From Parcubacteria group bacterium (GTDB taxonomy: Bacteria; Patescibacteriota; Minisyncoccia; Phycocordibacterales; 21-14-all-47-15): a stretch of DNA of 47,548 nucleotides. Both the position numbers and the translations under genes were made by a program. The notes under the pieces were generated by a model that saw nothing but the letters and a program-made list of their open reading frames with translations, had not been told where the DNA came from and did not search any database. Where the stretch lies: assembly GCA_016181845.1 (NCBI GenBank), contig JACOYO010000007.1, positions 1 through 47,548 of the forward strand, given 5' to 3'. This document shows, piece after piece, positions 37,407 to 46,156 of this stretch. Numbering within the stretch: the first letter of the stretch is position 1; each line of letters starts with the position of its first letter.

Positions 37407-37934
37407 ATGCAATCGCGCCGTGTACTCAATGAAAAATTTTTTTGTCGTGATACGCGCGTGGTGGCGCGGGAACTTTTGGGCAAATTTTTAGTGCGTCGTG
37501 TCGGCAAAAAAGAGAAAGCGCTCATGATTACCGAAACCGAAGCGTATGACGGACCGGACGACAAAGCAAGCCACGCGCATCGGGGCAAGACAGCGCGCAA
37601 CGCGGTGATGTTTGGCAAAGCCGGACGCTTTTATGTGTATTTGGTATACGGCGTGCATCAGATGTTGAATATCGTTACAGATAAAAACGGCTACCCTGCG
37701 GCCGTGCTTATCCGTAGCGCGGGTGAGTACGACGGTCCCGGGAAACTTTCAAAAATTCTGCGTATTAATCGGCAGTTGAATGAAAAAAAAGCAATGCGGA
37801 CAAGCGGGCTTTGGATTGAGGACCGCGGCATGATTATTCCAAAAAAAGAAATAAAAAAAACACCACGTATAGGCGTGGCGTATGCGGGCGAGTGGGCAAA
37901 GAAGCCGTATCGGTTTGTGTATCGTGGGGTGTAA
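37407..37934 (+). CDS. 3-methyladenine DNA glycosylase, AAG/MPG family
   Basis: 175 residues. Removes alkylated purines in base-excision repair. Typical stretches are ARELLGKFLVRR, ITETEAYDGPDDKASHAHRGKTARNAVMFG with the catalytic-region Glu, YVYLVYGVHQMLNIVT and VLIRSAGE, with GPGKLSKIL further on. Size is at the short end for the family but all conserved blocks are visible. Confidence 0.92.
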   Translation: MQSRRVLNEKFFCRDTRVVARELLGKFLVRRVGKKEKALMITETEAYDGPDDKASHAHRGKTARNAVMFGKAGRFYVYLVYGVHQMLNIVTDKNGYPAAVLIRSAGEYDGPGKLSKILRINRQLNEKKAMRTSGLWIEDRGMIIPKKEIKKTPRIGVAYAGEWAKKPYRFVYRGV

Positions 37935-37936
37935 AA

Positions 37937-37968
37937 AAGAGGATTGCCAATACTTATTGGCAATCCTC
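37937..37968 (-). terminator. Terminator of the - strand 110-residue gene
   Basis: GAGGATTGCCAATA (37939-37952) pairs perfectly with TATTGGCAATCCTC (37955-37968). On the - strand it runs into a T6 tract, and it overlaps that gene's stop codon. On the + strand there is no T-run, though the hairpin also lies right behind the glycosylase gene. Confidence 0.8.
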
Positions 37969-38299
37969 ACGGGTCTGGAAGCAGTTCGTCGTGTCGTAGA
38001 CTAGACATCTCTTCCGCCTCTTTTATCTGTTGCGCGAGCTTTTTTTCCGCGGCAGAAATGCACCAGTAGATGCTGTGATGAGAATGAGCGCGCGCTCTTG
38101 TTTGTGCCGCCGCTCCGCGTCTTCCTAATTCTCTGCAAACTGCCAGAAAATAAGCAGTATTGAGATATTCTGTTACTGTTTTGAGCACTTGTGATACCGC
38201 TTCCGGTACAGGCAATCCGTTTTTTTTCATGATGACAGAAGCGGCGTCTGCAAGTTTTTTCACCACTGCCTTTTTTATTTTTGGATTCCGTGATTTCAC
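37967..38299 (-). CDS. Hypothetical helical protein, 110 aa
   Basis: Mostly helical, Lys/Ala-rich N-terminus (NPKIKKAVVKKLADAASVIMKK), then AYFLAVCRELGRRGAAAQTRARAHSHHSIYW, acidic end. The start is GTG with a full AGGAGG six bases before it. The promoter on the - strand (TTGACA-16-TATGAT) and an overlapping perfect palindrome suggest a regulated, perhaps self-regulated gene. No family recognised. Confidence 0.6.
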   Translation of the reverse strand: MKSRNPKIKKAVVKKLADAASVIMKKNGLPVPEAVSQVLKTVTEYLNTAYFLAVCRELGRRGAAAQTRARAHSHHSIYWCISAAEKKLAQQIKEAEEMSSLRHDELLPDP

Positions 38300-38324
38300 G
38301 GCGCCCTCCTTTTTTATATTGCGT

Positions 38325-38366
38325 GATTATCTAGGATAATCATAACTTATATATTTATTTTGTCAA
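38325..38366 (-). promoter_or_regulatory. Promoter and operator-like palindrome of the 110-residue gene
   Basis: On the - strand TTGACA (38366-38361), 16 bases, TATGAT (38344-38339). The palindrome GATTATC-TAG-GATAATC (38325-38341) overlaps the -10 box and the start of transcription, a typical operator position. Confidence 0.65.
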
Positions 38367-38380
38367 ATAAAATAAAGGTT

Positions 38381-38525
38381 CCTCGGTGCAAAGCCCCGAG
38401 GTATTTCGGGGACTCGCTTTGCTCGTACAATATCGCTAGCCTAGCTACGAGGTATTAACCTGTGTTTCGTCTTCGCTCGGACGAAATGAGAATTGTGATT
38501 CTCATTTCGCTCCTCGCTAGACGAA
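38381..38525. repeat. Structured intergenic segment behind yqeY
   Basis: In the 305-base gap between two - strand genes I see no gene but several hairpins: CCTCGG/CCGAGG (38381-38401), which excludes CCCCGA/TCGGGG (38394-38411); TTTCGTC-TTCGCTCG-GACGAAA (38465-38486); and a perfect 12-bp stem CGAAATGAGAAT-TGTG-ATTCTCATTTCG (38482-38509). No strong T-run. It may be a short interspersed element and may also help end yqeY transcripts. Confidence 0.5.
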
Positions 38526-38604
38526 ATAAAAGTTACGATGTATATTCCATTAATTAAAATGCGCGTTTGTTCAAAAAAGTTGCACGATGATATTTAGAGA
38601 CGAA

Positions 38605-39054
38605 TTAAAAGAGAGAATCAACAACTTCTTTTACAGCACTGCCGTCCGCTTTGCCTTGCGTTTCTTTCATAATGGCACCCATGAGGATACCTTTTTTTGA
38701 AGGGTCGGTAATGCCAAGCGACACTTTTTTTGCTTCGGCGATTTTTTTAATTTCATCTCGGCTCATCATTTGTGGAAGGTATGTCTCAATGATATGCAAT
38801 TCTATTTCTTCCGCTTTTGCCAGGTCTTCGCGATTTCCATTTCTAAATTGCTCAATAGAATCTTTTCGCTGTTTGGCTTGTCGTTTGATGACCGCAAGCA
38901 CGTCGGCATCGGAGATAGCTTCTTGAGGCGGTTTGCCTTTCGCGACAAGCTCATTGGTAAATGCCGCAAGCAAGCCGCGAAGCGTGTCTCGTTTCGCGCT
39001 GTCTTTGGCAAGCATGGCCTGTTTCATCTCTTCTTTTATTTGCGTTTGAAGCAT
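38605..39054 (-). CDS. yqeY: GatB/YqeY domain-containing protein
   Basis: 149 residues, the normal length for YqeY. Motifs: LQTQIKEEMKQAMLAKDSAKRDTLRGLLAAF, ADVLAVIKRQAKQRKDSIEQF, ETYLPQMMSRDEI, KKGILMGAIMKE. The fold matches the tail of GatB, which holds the amino-acceptor stem of tRNA, but the role of free YqeY is not settled. On the - strand TATAAT lies 7 bases before the ATG, so this mRNA too should be leaderless. Confidence 0.93.
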   Translation of the reverse strand: MLQTQIKEEMKQAMLAKDSAKRDTLRGLLAAFTNELVAKGKPPQEAISDADVLAVIKRQAKQRKDSIEQFRNGNREDLAKAEEIELHIIETYLPQMMSRDEIKKIAEAKKVSLGITDPSKKGILMGAIMKETQGKADGSAVKEVVDSLF

Positions 39055-39061
39055 ATTGATT

Positions 39062-39067
39062 ATTATA
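39062..39067 (-). promoter_or_regulatory. -10 box of yqeY (leaderless type)
   Basis: On the - strand TATAAT, 7 bases (AATCAAT), then the ATG at 39054. Confidence 0.6.
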
Positions 39068-39167
39068 GCACACGATGCAGATGTATTTGTGTAGATTCAA
39101 ATCAAGAATATATTGTAACACCTGTTTCCGTAAAGAATACTTCAACCAGTATTAGTCCGCCAAATAT

Positions 39168-39288
39168 GTTGGACATCCGATGTCCAACAAGACTATTCCA
39201 GTATACTGGAATACAATCTGACCTATATCATGCTTCAGAATAAACAAAGGGCTACTATTTGTACAAAGTGTACAAAAAGTAGCCCTTT
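39168..39288. repeat. Three palindromes in the yqeY-rnpB gap
   Basis: GTTGGACATC-C-GATGTCCAAC (39168-39188), the perfect TATTCCAGTATACTGGAATA (39194-39213), and AAAGGGCTACT (39246-39256) / AGTAGCCCTTT (39278-39288) with an inner TTGTAC/GTACAA pair. The last looks like a terminator stem with a poor T-run. This 299-base gap has no gene. Confidence 0.6.
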
Positions 39289-39319
39289 GCAAGACCCCTC
39301 ATAAGACATTTGATGCGAT

Positions 39320-39347
39320 TTGCCTTTTTATTTTTTCGTAGTATAAT
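39320..39347 (+). promoter_or_regulatory. Promoter of rnpB
   Basis: TTGCCT (39320-39325), 16 bases, TATAAT (39342-39347). Transcription should start near 39354, where the P1 strand of RNase P RNA begins. Confidence 0.65.
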
Positions 39348-39353
39348 TCTAGC

Positions 39354-40012
39354 AGGGTTTTGTGTCGGGTAGTTGCCCTCTTACCACTTTTGTTGCTAAA
39401 TGTTACGTTATTTCTAAATATTTGCATCAAAACAAACATAAACACAAAAAGATTTGACAATAAAAGTGGTAAGGGGGAGGAAAGTCCGAACACGGGCGCG
39501 TTGGAAGACGCGCGAGCAGGGTAGCAGGTAACGCCTGTCGCACTCTAGAAACTGGATACTGGATACTAGATGCTGGAACATATGTTCCAGTCTCCAGCTT
39601 CCAGTCTCCAGTTTCTAGAGTCAGAGGTGCGAGCAGAGACGCTTTGATTTGAAAGGGTCAAAGCTCCGACAGTAACGTCGGAGAGTCCCGATGGCAACAT
39701 CGGGGGTGAAACGGCTAAATCCTTACCTCCGTGCAAGGCCGTACTCTGGATTGTCAGAAGCTGGAAACCGGATACTGGAATATTTCCAGTTTCCAGTTTC
39801 TAGTTTCTAGTTTCCAGCTTCTGGCGTCTAGTTTGTGCCGCTCGAGGCGTTTGGCGACAAACGTCCCAGATAAATAACTATCGTCCAGCACCTATTTTGT
39901 ACACGAACGGTGATATGCAGAGAAAAAAATGCATATTAACATTGTTTATTTGTGAGTTTGTGTACAAAATAGGTGCTGGATACAGAATTCGGCTTATAGA
40001 CATAAAACCATG
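39354..40012 (+). ncRNA. rnpB: RNase P RNA, unusually long (about 660 nt)
   Basis: Universal parts: GAGGAAAGTCCGAACAC (39477 on), GCAGGGTAGCAGGTAACGCCTG-like segment, GGGTGAAACGGCTAAATCC (39704 on), AGATAAATAACTATC (39868 on) and ACAGAATTCGGCTTATAGAC (39982 on). P1 is GGTTTTGTGTC (39356-39366) with GACATAAAACC (39999-40009). P3 is CTTACCACTTTT/AAAAGTGGTAAG with an 80-base insert. Three further hairpins expand it: 39542-39621 (15-bp closing stem), 39755-39823 (14-bp) and 39885-39979 (20-bp perfect stem). The first two are built from CTGGA/TCCAG words. Catalytic-core segments all seem present. Typical length is 350-400 nt. Confidence 0.92.
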
Positions 40013-40019
40013 GATTATG

Positions 40020-40056
40020 AAAATCCGCGGCCGGGTATACCTGCCGCGGATTTTCG
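40020..40056 (+). terminator. Terminator of rnpB
   Basis: AAAATCCGCGG (40020-40030) pairs perfectly with CCGCGGATTTT (40044-40054), 13-base loop, T-run of four with a further T6 a little downstream. Confidence 0.8.
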
Positions 40057-40092
40057 CGTCATTTTTTGCATCTTGTCCACATTATACGGATA

Positions 40093-40121
40093 TTGAATAA
40101 AAAGAATAATTTCTTTATACT
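40093..40121 (+). promoter_or_regulatory. Promoter of the O-antigen-ligase-like gene
   Basis: TTGAAT (40093-40098), 17 bases, TATACT (40116-40121). Start of transcription near 40129 excludes ATG 40123 and supports ATG 40168. Confidence 0.65.
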
Positions 40122-40167
40122 AATGATACCTTGCATCTTGGCAAAGCCCGGAAAAACATTTATTTTT

Positions 40168-42588
40168 ATGGATATTAAAATTCCAATTTCAAAATCCGAA
40201 TCATATAGCGGCGTTGGCGTTTCTCAACAAAAAAATACTTTTACGTCCAGTGTTGAAACCGCACCCAAAGAAGATATACTTGACACCCTTGCGTTCTGGA
40301 TACTTCTTGGTTTGGTTTTTTTGTTGCCGACCTTTTTTCTACCTATCGGCAATCTCTCTATTTTCTTGAGCAAAAATGTGGTCCTTTCAGCGGCTGTATG
40401 TGTCGTTGCATTATTGTGGCTCATCGCTCGTCTGAAAAAAGGCGAGATGGTCATTCCAAAAACTTCTCTTTTGATTACAGGAGCATTGCTCCCGGTTGTT
40501 TTTTTGATTGCAAGTTTGCTGTCTCCTTCGCCGCGCGTTTCTTTAATCGGAATCGGTTCTGAAATCGGCACTTTTTTTTCAATCACGATTCTCTTTTTGC
40601 TAATGTTTTTTTCATCCATCTTTTTCCAGTCAAAAAAACGCGTTTTCTGGCTCTATACGGCTCTCGCGGCGTCTGCTTTGGTAGTCGCTTTATTTCAAAT
40701 GGCGCGTCTTTTTGGTGCTCAACACATATTATCGTTTGGTTTTTTTTCAACCCAAACGTCAAATCTTCTTGGCAGATGGAATGAGCTCGGCGTGTTTTTC
40801 GGAATGACCGCCTTGTGGTCGCTTATTTCCCTCGCTTTATTTTCATCGCATAAACTTGTGCGGGGTTTTCTATATTTTTTGCTCGCCGTCTCTCTCTTTT
40901 TTGTGCTCATAGTTAATTTTACGCTGGTGTGGATAGTGCTTGGTCTTTTTGCTCTCATATCATTAGTATACGCATTCTCACTAAATAAAAATACAGAATC
41001 TGTTGATACGACGAATAGGACGCGTGTCATGCCAATAGCATCACTGGCGCTTTTGGTGCTTGCTATCTTTGCCATTTTCGGCTCGTCTGTTATCGGGAAC
41101 GCGGTATCTTCTACGCTTCGGATTGAACATTTTGAAGCGCGTCCGACTTTTGCGACAACCTACACTCTGTTCAAAGACACTATCGCCGCGCATCCTTTTT
41201 TTGGTGTCGGACCAAACCGGTTCACCAATCAATGGCTTTTGCTCAAACCTGACGCGGTGAACACGTCTCCGTTTTGGAATGTTGATTTTGCTTTTGGCAT
41301 CAGTGTCATTGCAACGTTTGCAATTACGGCAGGCATTGTCGGTCTTTTGGTTTGGATTATATTTTTGACACAAGTGCTCTATGTCGGTTTTCGGAAATCG
41401 TTTGCCTTTTCATCAGACCGATTTTCGCATTATTTAGCCGTTTCTTCTTTCCTCGTTTCTGTGTATCTTTGGATTTTTATGCTGGTGTATGTGCCAAGCA
41501 ACGCGCTGGTCGGACTCGCTTTTCTTATGACGGGAGCATGGATTGGGCTACTCGTCTCGCTTGGCGGATATAAACAAATTCGTTTTTCTTTTTCAAAAAA
41601 TCCCCAGCGGAGTTTTGTTTCCGTGCTGATTATTCTGGTGCTCGGTATTGGATGTATTGCCGGCATATATATGATATGGCAAAAAATGGACGCGGCCATA
41701 TCGTTTGAAAAAAGCTCTGCCTTGTTTGCGGCTGGGGATATTTCAAACGCATCAATAGCAATGGAACGCGCGGCGCGTTTGGGTGGGAATGCTCTTTATT
41801 ACCGCTCATTGGCCGATATTCACATTGCCGCGCTTAGCGGAATAAAAGAGAAGGTCAATCTTTCAATAGATGAAGCGCGGTCTCAATTTCAGACGGTTCT
41901 CGGGGCGGCTATTGAGAATGCGCGGCAGGCAATCGGCTATGATGCCACCGATTATCTCAATCTTATGTCGCTTGCGCGCGTGTACGAATCGGTCGTGCCG
42001 CTCGGTATTTCCGGAGCGTATGAGAATGCGAAACGCGCCTATGAAGAAGCATTGCTCTATAATCCCAAAAATCCCGTGCTCCCGCTTTCTCTTGCACGTC
42101 TCGCGCTATTGCAAGGAAATCACGATGAGGCGCGGGTTCAGATTTCGCGAGCTCTCACGTTGAAAAATAACTATACCGATGCCATCTTTTTATTGTCTCG
42201 GATTGAGGCGGACGAAGGGAAGATTGCCGATGCTATCGCTTCCGCGGAAATCGCGTCGTTAATCTCGCCTAACGATACCGGTCTCTTTTTTCATCTTGGA
42301 TTATTGCGGTACACAAACAAAGATTATGGCGGAGCCATTTCGGCTTTTGAACGCGCTGTGCTGTTGCAGTCAAATTACGCAAACGCCAAGTATTTTCTTG
42401 GGTTGAGCTACCAACAAATGGGAGAAACTGCCAACTCTATAATTCAGTTTGAAGATATCGCACGGCTTAACCCAGACAACAGCGATGTCAAAAAAATTCT
42501 TGCCAATCTTAAGGCTGGAAAATCTCCTTTTGGCAGTGGGCAAGCGTCTTCACCGGAAAAAAGCAAAACCCCGCCGATCAGAGAGTAG
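40168..42588 (+). CDS. O-antigen ligase-like membrane protein with C-terminal TPR repeats
   Basis: 806 residues from ATG 40168. About twelve membrane segments lie in residues 40-535. A loop typical of Wzy/WaaL-type O-antigen ligases is seen with TLFKDTIAAHPFFGVGPNRFTNQW near 365. From about 545 to 780 the protein is helical with TPR units (ALYYRSLADIHIAAL; AKRAYEEALLYNPKNPVLPLSLARLAL; FHLGLLRYTNKDYGGAISAFERAV; AKYFLGLSYQQMGETANSIIQF). Such proteins join or move surface glycans. The C-terminal tail is Ser/Lys-rich. It precedes murJ by 55 bases, so envelope roles cluster. The substrate cannot be told from sequence. Confidence 0.75.
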   Translation: MDIKIPISKSESYSGVGVSQQKNTFTSSVETAPKEDILDTLAFWILLGLVFLLPTFFLPIGNLSIFLSKNVVLSAAVCVVALLWLIARLKKGEMVIPKTSLLITGALLPVVFLIASLLSPSPRVSLIGIGSEIGTFFSITILFLLMFFSSIFFQSKKRVFWLYTALAASALVVALFQMARLFGAQHILSFGFFSTQTSNLLGRWNELGVFFGMTALWSLISLALFSSHKLVRGFLYFLLAVSLFFVLIVNFTLVWIVLGLFALISLVYAFSLNKNTESVDTTNRTRVMPIASLALLVLAIFAIFGSSVIGNAVSSTLRIEHFEARPTFATTYTLFKDTIAAHPFFGVGPNRFTNQWLLLKPDAVNTSPFWNVDFAFGISVIATFAITAGIVGLLVWIIFLTQVLYVGFRKSFAFSSDRFSHYLAVSSFLVSVYLWIFMLVYVPSNALVGLAFLMTGAWIGLLVSLGGYKQIRFSFSKNPQRSFVSVLIILVLGIGCIAGIYMIWQKMDAAISFEKSSALFAAGDISNASIAMERAARLGGNALYYRSLADIHIAALSGIKEKVNLSIDEARSQFQTVLGAAIENARQAIGYDATDYLNLMSLARVYESVVPLGISGAYENAKRAYEEALLYNPKNPVLPLSLARLALLQGNHDEARVQISRALTLKNNYTDAIFLLSRIEADEGKIADAIASAEIASLISPNDTGLFFHLGLLRYTNKDYGGAISAFERAVLLQSNYANAKYFLGLSYQQMGETANSIIQFEDIARLNPDNSDVKKILANLKAGKSPFGSGQASSPEKSKTPPIRE

Positions 42589-42643
42589 AGGTTTTGGAGA
42601 ATGTGTGTTTCTACTCGCGTTGCATTATTGAATAGACATCCAA

Positions 42644-44323
42644 ATGGTCAAAAGAATTTTTAGCGTTTTTCATAAAGAATGGAGCGGCCTTCACGAGGCC
42701 GCTTATCTTCTTGGGCTTTTTGCCTTTTTGTCGCAAGTGCTTGCGCTGTTTCGCGACCGATTGCTCGCGGGGCTATTTGGCGCGGGAGCCGACCTTGATA
42801 TCTACTACACCGCTTTTCGTATTCCCGATTTTTTGTATATTGCAGTTGCTTCGCTTGTGTCGGTGACGGTTTTGGTGCCGTTTTTTATCAAACATCTTGA
42901 GACGGAGAATACGGACTCCGCGCGGAAATTTATCAATGATGTGTTTACCATGTTTTTTCTCGCGCTCGTCGCGGTGAGTGTCGCAACATTTCTTTTGATG
43001 CCATGGATAGTGAAAGTGATTGCCCCGGGATTTCTTTCATCTCAACATGAAACATTGATTTTCCTTTCGCGCGTACTGCTTCTCTCACCGTTTTTACTCG
43101 GTCTTTCAAACTTGTTTGGGTCAATTACGCAATCATACCGCCAATTTTTTGTCTATGCTTTAAGTCCTGTGCTGTATAATGTCGGGATTATCGCTGGGAT
43201 TGTTTTTTTGGCGCCGAAGTACGGCGTTGCCGGCGTGGTATACGGGGTTCTTTTGGGGGCTCTTCTTCACTTGCTGGTGCAAATTCCAGCAGTGGCAAAA
43301 AAAGGACTGCTCCCATCGTTCTCATTCAGCGTCAATATGCTGGAAATGAAAGAAGTCGCGCTATTATCTTTACCAAGGACGTTTGTGCTTTCAACACAAC
43401 AACTCGTCATGGTTGTTTTTTTGGCGCTCGCGTCGCTTTTGGGAGAGGGGGCTATTTCAGTCCTTAAATTTTCGTTTAACCTCCAATCAGTGCCGCTTTC
43501 AATTATCGGGGTGAGTTACTCCGTGGCGGCATTTCCGACGCTTGCGGCGCTTTTTTCCAACGGAGAAAAAGAAGCGTTCGCGAAACAAATCATGGTGGCG
43601 GCAAAGCATATTATTTTTTGGTCATTCCCGATGCTCGTGCTCTTTATCGTGCTTCGCGCGCAAATCGTGAGAAGTATTCTTGGAACAGGCGCGTTCGGCT
43701 GGACCGAGACGCGGCTCACTGCCGCGGCGCTCGCGTTGTTTGCCGTTTCCATTGTCGCGCAGAGTCTCGTGTTTCTTTTTGTTCGCGGATATTACGCGTC
43801 AAACTATACAAAAAAACCGGTCATTATCAACAGCATTGCCGCGATTATTACAATCGCTCTGGCATTTATCTTGCTTAATTTTTTTGCCGCAAATAATACG
43901 TTTCGTTTTTTTGTTGAAGATTTATTTCGTGTTTCAGATGTAGCGCACACGTCAGTGCTTATGCTCCCGCTTGCCTTTTCTATCGGCTCGCTTGCAAACG
44001 CGCTGTTGTTTTGGATAGTGTTCAAAAAAGATTTTCCCGCGTTTTCAATGTCTATCGCGAGCTCCATGTATCATAGTTTTGCCGGTTCAATCGTGATGGG
44101 CTTTGTGGCGCACCAGATGCTTGATGTGCTTGATAACATTTTTGATATCACTACTTTTTGGGGCATATTTTCACAAGGGTTTTTTGCCGGTGTCGTCGGT
44201 CTTATTGCCGGCATATGTCTCTTGTATCTTCTTGAAAACAAAGAAATCAGAGAAATTTGGGATTCTTTCCACCACAAATTTTGGAAAGCGAAAGCGGTTG
44301 CGCCGGAACAGGCGGAGCTTTAG
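42644..44323 (+). CDS. murJ: Lipid II flippase MurJ
   Basis: 559 residues with about 14 membrane segments. MurJ moves lipid II across the membrane for wall synthesis. The N-terminus SGLHEAAYLLGLFAFLSQVLALFRDRLLAGLFGAGADLDIYYTAFRIPDFL is the family signature with the conserved Arg and Asp. The C-terminus is polar and short (FHHKFWKAKAVAPEQAEL). It starts 55 bases after the ligase-like gene and ends 12 bases before lepA. Confidence 0.93.
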   Translation: MVKRIFSVFHKEWSGLHEAAYLLGLFAFLSQVLALFRDRLLAGLFGAGADLDIYYTAFRIPDFLYIAVASLVSVTVLVPFFIKHLETENTDSARKFINDVFTMFFLALVAVSVATFLLMPWIVKVIAPGFLSSQHETLIFLSRVLLLSPFLLGLSNLFGSITQSYRQFFVYALSPVLYNVGIIAGIVFLAPKYGVAGVVYGVLLGALLHLLVQIPAVAKKGLLPSFSFSVNMLEMKEVALLSLPRTFVLSTQQLVMVVFLALASLLGEGAISVLKFSFNLQSVPLSIIGVSYSVAAFPTLAALFSNGEKEAFAKQIMVAAKHIIFWSFPMLVLFIVLRAQIVRSILGTGAFGWTETRLTAAALALFAVSIVAQSLVFLFVRGYYASNYTKKPVIINSIAAIITIALAFILLNFFAANNTFRFFVEDLFRVSDVAHTSVLMLPLAFSIGSLANALLFWIVFKKDFPAFSMSIASSMYHSFAGSIVMGFVAHQMLDVLDNIFDITTFWGIFSQGFFAGVVGLIAGICLLYLLENKEIREIWDSFHHKFWKAKAVAPEQAEL

Positions 44324-44335
44324 TATTGGAACGGT

Positions 44336-46144
44336 ATGCAAAACACTATCCGAAATTTTACAATCATCGCGCATATTGACCACGGCAAATCAACGCTTGC
44401 CGACCGCATGCTTGAGGTGACAAAAACGATTGAAAAGCGAAAAATGAAAGCGCAGGTCTTGGACAGCATGGAATTGGAGCGCGAGCGTGGAATTACGATT
44501 AAAATGCAGCCTGTTAAAATGCGCTGGCGCGCTTCTCTTGGTTCTGGACCGGAATATACACTGAATCTTATTGATACCCCAGGGCATATTGATTTTTCGT
44601 ATGAAGTGTCGCGCGCGCTCCGCGCTGTGGAAGGGGCGCTACTTTTGGTTGACGCGACGCAGGGAATCCAGGCGCAAACTATCACCGTGCTTGAAATGGC
44701 GCGCGCGGCGGGGCTCTCCATTATTCCGGCAGTCACGAAGATAGACATGCCAAATGCCCGCACGGAAGAAGTGAAACAAAATGTCGCGGCGCTTCTTGAG
44801 ATAGATCCGAACACAATTCTTGAAGTGTCGGGGAAAACTGGGCAAGGTGTGTCAGAGCTTTTGTCTGAGATGGTTTCGCGCGTACCGCCGCCGCGCTCCT
44901 CTTTTCAGGAAGAGGCTCTTCGCGGAAGCGGGCGCGCGCTCATTTTTGATTTTGAATATTCCACGCACCGAGGAGTGATTTTATACGTTCGGGTAACCGA
45001 TGGAGAATTTAAGAAAGGGGATTCGCTTATGTTTATCGCCGCAAAAAAAACATTTCAAGCGATTGAAGTTGGTGTTTTTACTCCCGAAAAAGAAACGGCT
45101 GGCGCGCTATCGTCCGGAAATATCGGATATATTGTCACGGGTATTAAACAACCCAATATCGCATCGGTGGGTGATACGGTTACCTACGCCAGGAATCCGC
45201 TTCCGCCCATTGCGGGCTACACCGTGCCAGTACCGGTCGTGTGGGCTTCGGTCTATCCCGAAAGCCAAGATGATTTTACTTCGCTCAAAGGAGCGCTTGA
45301 ACGGCTGAAACTTTCTGATTCCTCGCTTTCGTTTGAAGAAGAATCATCGGGCACGCTTGGACGCGGTTTCCGCCTCGGTCTTTTGGGGATGCTTCATTTG
45401 GAAATTATCACAGAGCGTTTGCGGCGAGAATTTCAATTGGAGCTCGTCGTAACATCTCCGACCATTACGTATAAAATAATTTTTGCAAAAGAAAAAGAAT
45501 CAATGGTCTATTCGCCTTCGCTTTTTCCAGATGACGGCGCGTATGAAGAAGCGTTTGAACCGTGGGTGCGCGCGCGAATCATCACGCCGTCTGAATACGT
45601 GAGCGCGATGATGCCGATACTGCATGACCACGAAGCGACGCTTGAAACATCGGAAAGTTTTTTGGGAGATCGGGTTTCTTTTGAAATCAAGATGCCGCTC
45701 CGCGAGCTTATGCGTAATTTTTTTGACGAAATTAAAAGTGCTTCTTCCGGATTTGCGTCTCTTTCATACACTATTGAAGAATTACGCAAAGCAGATGTCG
45801 CGCGGCTTGATATATTGGTTGCCGATGAGGTAGTGTCTGCTTTTTCTCAAGTGGTTGCGCACAGACGAGTGGAAGAGGAAGCAAGGAAAAGCGTTGAAAA
45901 ACTGCACGCTATTCTTCCGCGCCAGCTTTTCGTGGTGAAGATTCAGGCGCGCGCTTTGGGCAGAATCATTGCTTCTGAAACTCTGTCGGCCATGCGGAAA
46001 GATGTGACCGGCTATCTATATGGCGGCGATATTACCCGCAAAATGAAATTGCTTGAAAAGCAAAAACGTGGGAAGAAAAAAATGAAATCGCGCGGAAAAG
46101 TGAATATACCGCACGATGTGTTTTTGAAAATGTTAAAACGTTAA
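44336..46144 (+). CDS. lepA: Elongation factor 4
   Basis: 602 residues. Translational GTPase. G1 AHIDHGKST (12-20), G2 RGITI (50-54), G3 DTPGH (about 81-85), G4 TKID (about 135-138), then domain II, LepA-type domains III and V, and the LepA C-terminal domain ending SRGKVNIPHDVFLKMLKR. Full length. It follows murJ closely and probably shares its transcript. Confidence 0.96.
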   Translation: MQNTIRNFTIIAHIDHGKSTLADRMLEVTKTIEKRKMKAQVLDSMELERERGITIKMQPVKMRWRASLGSGPEYTLNLIDTPGHIDFSYEVSRALRAVEGALLLVDATQGIQAQTITVLEMARAAGLSIIPAVTKIDMPNARTEEVKQNVAALLEIDPNTILEVSGKTGQGVSELLSEMVSRVPPPRSSFQEEALRGSGRALIFDFEYSTHRGVILYVRVTDGEFKKGDSLMFIAAKKTFQAIEVGVFTPEKETAGALSSGNIGYIVTGIKQPNIASVGDTVTYARNPLPPIAGYTVPVPVVWASVYPESQDDFTSLKGALERLKLSDSSLSFEEESSGTLGRGFRLGLLGMLHLEIITERLRREFQLELVVTSPTITYKIIFAKEKESMVYSPSLFPDDGAYEEAFEPWVRARIITPSEYVSAMMPILHDHEATLETSESFLGDRVSFEIKMPLRELMRNFFDEIKSASSGFASLSYTIEELRKADVARLDILVADEVVSAFSQVVAHRRVEEEARKSVEKLHAILPRQLFVVKIQARALGRIIASETLSAMRKDVTGYLYGGDITRKMKLLEKQKRGKKKMKSRGKVNIPHDVFLKMLKR

Positions 46145-46156
46145 CGGCTGGCAATG

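Noticed and set aside
38951-39145. 64-codon - strand ORF at the yqeY start
   Set aside because: Overlaps yqeY in another frame and its promoter; no support.
39541-39830. CRISPR-like array because of repeated CTGGA/TCCAG words
   Set aside because: The words form two fold-back hairpins within RNase P RNA; there are no regular repeats with unique spacers and no cas genes.
39897-40100. ORF of 67 codons
   Set aside because: It lies within the third hairpin and the 3' end of RNase P RNA; no protein features.
40066-40167. 34-residue N-terminal extension of the O-antigen-ligase-like protein
   Set aside because: It overlaps the rnpB downstream region and the TTGAAT/TATACT promoter; ATG 40168 fits better.
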